A DNA stretch of 31,789 bases from a virus, in IMG/VR virus record IMGVR_UViG_3300037222_000024, positions 1-31,789 of that record. One strand, 5' to 3'. The notes under the pieces are model-generated. The model was not told the origin of the DNA and searched no databases. It was given only the letters and a program-made list of their open reading frames with translations. Both the position numbers and the translations under genes were made by a program. Below, in pieces: positions 30,027 through 31,789 of this stretch. Position 1 is the first letter of the stretch. The number at the start of each line of letters is the position of its first letter.

Positions 30027-31622
30027 TCAGTCCTTCGCCGTTGCATTGTCGGTTTTCGAGCCCTGTTTCATCGCGGGCGGCGCTATCACGGATGGATCGG
30101 GGAGTTTCAATTCCTTGCGCTTGTCGCGCTCACGGGCGAGTTGTTCCTGAACGTCCTCCCAATCGCTCCCGAGGTCGGCGCAGATACTCTCTTGCGTGAC
30201 CACTCCGAGCCCGTAATAGGCTTCGGCGGCGCCGGCGGCTTTCACTTCGTCTGGAACGGGCTTCGGCGGTCCGCGCCAGTGAGCCGAGCATGCGGCGGCC
30301 CTATTGGCGATAAACCCTTCTACGCCGCCGGGGAACGGCGTGAGCCCCGCCTCGATATCTTCCTCCAGCCAGCATTCGAACGCCGCCTGATAGAACGGCG
30401 CGGCGATATGCGAACGGCGCCAAAGTTGAATTGGCCAGTTCGTCGTCGTCGACATCTTGATCGACGAATAGGTCGCGCCGGTGTAATCGCCGGTCACGTC
30501 CTCGAATGTGAACCCGGCGCACGCCGCGATCTCGCGCAAAAGCCATCGCGAGAAGGGCTCGTAGTTGCTGTTTGGCGTCTCGCTGCGAAGGAATTTCAAC
30601 TCCTCGTCGGGGAAGAGATGCGCGATGCGGCCCATGCCGCCGAGGTCGATGTTTGTCTTTTCGTGGAACGCGGCTTTCGCCTCCAATAGAGAGTCCAGCC
30701 CGCCGCCGAGCCCTTGCTCATCCGACGTGTCTAGTGCGTTCAAAATCTCCGCGCTCGGGGCCGACGATGTGATGGTCGCCGCGAATAGGGCCTGAAGGTT
30801 CGCGCTCGTCGCCGTGGCGTTGGCGAGATCGTCGAATTGCCGCAGCACTTGCAAGACGGACGCAAACGGAGACATCCCGCGCATCTGTCCGACATCGCCG
30901 TCGAAGCAATGCACGATGACCGGACGATTGCCGGCGTCGCGCGCCGCAACCTCCAAAACCTGCCCGGTTTCCAGAATAGGCTGCGTCAGGCGTAACCGAT
31001 AGCTGCGCGGCATCCCATTCTTATCGATCCGCACGCCTTGGAACAGATCGACACCGTTCGATTCCTGCGTCAGGCGCGGCGACGGAATGAGCATCAGCTT
31101 GGTCTTCGACTTCGACTCTGGCCGCGTGACCCATTTCGCCCAAGCAATATATTCGCCGGTCGCGAACCACGACCGCAACGCCGCCTTGGCGAGCTGATGA
31201 ATGTCGCTCTTGCCGGAGGCATCGCATTCGAGCTTGGTCGACGCCCAAAGTTCCCAGCGCCGTTCGACATCGCGCGCCCAATCCGCCGACGCCTTTTGCG
31301 TCCAGCCGATTGCGGTATAATCCGGTTTCGCCGCCAACCGAAGGCCCGTCCCGATGACCGAGGCGCAGCCCTTATTGACGACGCCGGCAACCCACCCGGA
31401 ATTGTGGATCGTGTCGATCGTGCGGGCGGCGGCCCGCCAGTAAGCGGCGCGGACATCCTCGCGCGGATCGCGCAAAATCGGCTGCCACGACCGAAAGACC
31501 GAGGCCATCTCGCCGCGCATATATTGCGCCCCGGAGCGGCCCCGGCCGGGCGCTGGGGGCTTCTGGCCGGCGAATGCGCCGAATAGACCGCGCATTGCAG
31601 AGCCAAAACCCATGCGTCGCAC
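30027..31622 (-). CDS. Portal protein (lambda gpB family)
   Basis: The 531-residue protein carries lambda-B portal features: WQPILRDPREDVRAAYWRAA, NSGWVAGVVNKGCASVIGTG, DLFQGVRIDKNGMPRSYRLR, FDGDVGQMRGMSPFASVLQV and TGDYTGATYSSIKMSTTTNW. The dodecameric portal is the DNA entry channel and motor dock. The start could be the GTG at 31622 or, better placed behind GGGG, the ATG at 31613 (MGFGSAMRGLFGAF). The length agrees with lambda B (about 530). Confidence 0.92.
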   Translation of the reverse strand: MRRMGFGSAMRGLFGAFAGQKPPAPGRGRSGAQYMRGEMASVFRSWQPILRDPREDVRAAYWRAAARTIDTIHNSGWVAGVVNKGCASVIGTGLRLAAKPDYTAIGWTQKASADWARDVERRWELWASTKLECDASGKSDIHQLAKAALRSWFATGEYIAWAKWVTRPESKSKTKLMLIPSPRLTQESNGVDLFQGVRIDKNGMPRSYRLRLTQPILETGQVLEVAARDAGNRPVIVHCFDGDVGQMRGMSPFASVLQVLRQFDDLANATATSANLQALFAATITSSAPSAEILNALDTSDEQGLGGGLDSLLEAKAAFHEKTNIDLGGMGRIAHLFPDEELKFLRSETPNSNYEPFSRWLLREIAACAGFTFEDVTGDYTGATYSSIKMSTTTNWPIQLWRRSHIAAPFYQAAFECWLEEDIEAGLTPFPGGVEGFIANRAAACSAHWRGPPKPVPDEVKAAGAAEAYYGLGVVTQESICADLGSDWEDVQEQLARERDKRKELKLPDPSVIAPPAMKQGSKTDNATAKD

Positions 31623-31627
31623 CCCGG

Positions 31628-31789
31628 TTATCGATTCAATCTTGCGGCCAGTTCGGCGAAGCGGTTGCGCGACGGCGCGGTGGTCTGCTTCGCGGCGCGC
31701 GCGGCGTGGATCGCCGCAAGTCCGCCGAGCAGCTCATCACGTTCCGGCTCTGGCGCCTGGATGTAGACAGGTTGCGCTTCCACGATTGG
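31628..31789 (-). CDS. C-terminal end of a gene running off the window
   Basis: An open frame enters from the right edge and ends in TAA at 31628-31630. It encodes 53 residues including EAQPVYIQAPEPERDELLGG and NRFAELAARLNR. It ends 5 bases upstream of the portal GTG. By lambda-type gene order it may be the end of the large terminase or of a small ORF between terminase and portal. The visible part has no diagnostic motif. Confidence 0.5.
   Translation of the reverse strand, partial: PIVEAQPVYIQAPEPERDELLGGLAAIHAARAAKQTTAPSRNRFAELAARLNR

Noticed and set aside
1-31789. tRNA genes, CRISPR array, insertion sequence, att site or replication origin
   Set aside because: Reading both strands showed no cloverleaf, no regularly spaced repeats, no transposase and no core duplication that I could support.

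Overview
This window is almost entirely the late (virion and lysis) region of a contractile-tailed dsDNA phage or prophage. I see no integrase, host gene, tRNA or attachment site, so prophage versus free phage cannot be decided here. High GC, the codon choice and protein styles common in alphaproteobacterial phages suggest an alphaproteobacterial host, perhaps Hyphomicrobiales; that is an inference. Nearly all genes lie on the minus strand, so the biological order runs from the right end to the left, with many 4-base ATGA stop/start overlaps.

Head module (31789 to 25793, read leftward): the end of an unidentified gene (possibly terminase), a lambda-B-type portal, a gpW-like connector protein, an S49 protease/scaffold gene with a probable nested scaffold start, a decoration protein, a lambda-E-type major capsid protein, and a 127-aa head-completion candidate. 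This is lambda-like. Tail module (25788 to 7510): a 264-aa neck/terminator candidate, P2-like V, W, J and I, several fibre or accessory proteins, then sheath, tube, tail assembly chaperone with a -1 frameshift product, tape measure with a muramidase domain, U, X and D. The phage is therefore a lambda-head/P2-tail mosaic.

Left part (7486 to 1): two tail-linked proteins (one with a Sec signal peptide), a plus-strand XRE regulator facing a probable bidirectional promoter/operator, and then a leftward lysis and accessory block. That block holds tiny membrane proteins, an amidase, a lysozyme-like enzyme, a cluster of exported microproteins (one lipoprotein, one Cys/His-rich), a papain-fold protein, a permuted NlpC/P60-like protein and a holin-like protein.

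Most notable points: (1) the head decoration protein and the tail sheath share a colinear module of about 185 residues, ungapped in my alignment, inserted in the middle of the sheath, with a nested internal repeat; (2) a frameshifted HNH homing endonuclease sits between a truncated remnant of the amidase 5' end and a complete amidase whose first codons are synonymously recoded; (3) terminator-type hairpins lie directly upstream of the major capsid and sheath genes with no room for a promoter in between; (4) gpU appears to start at ATC behind a perfect Shine-Dalgarno sequence; (5) the E/E' chaperone carries a T TTT TTA slippery heptamer; (6) a lone plus-strand membrane-protein gene is wedged between tape measure and U.
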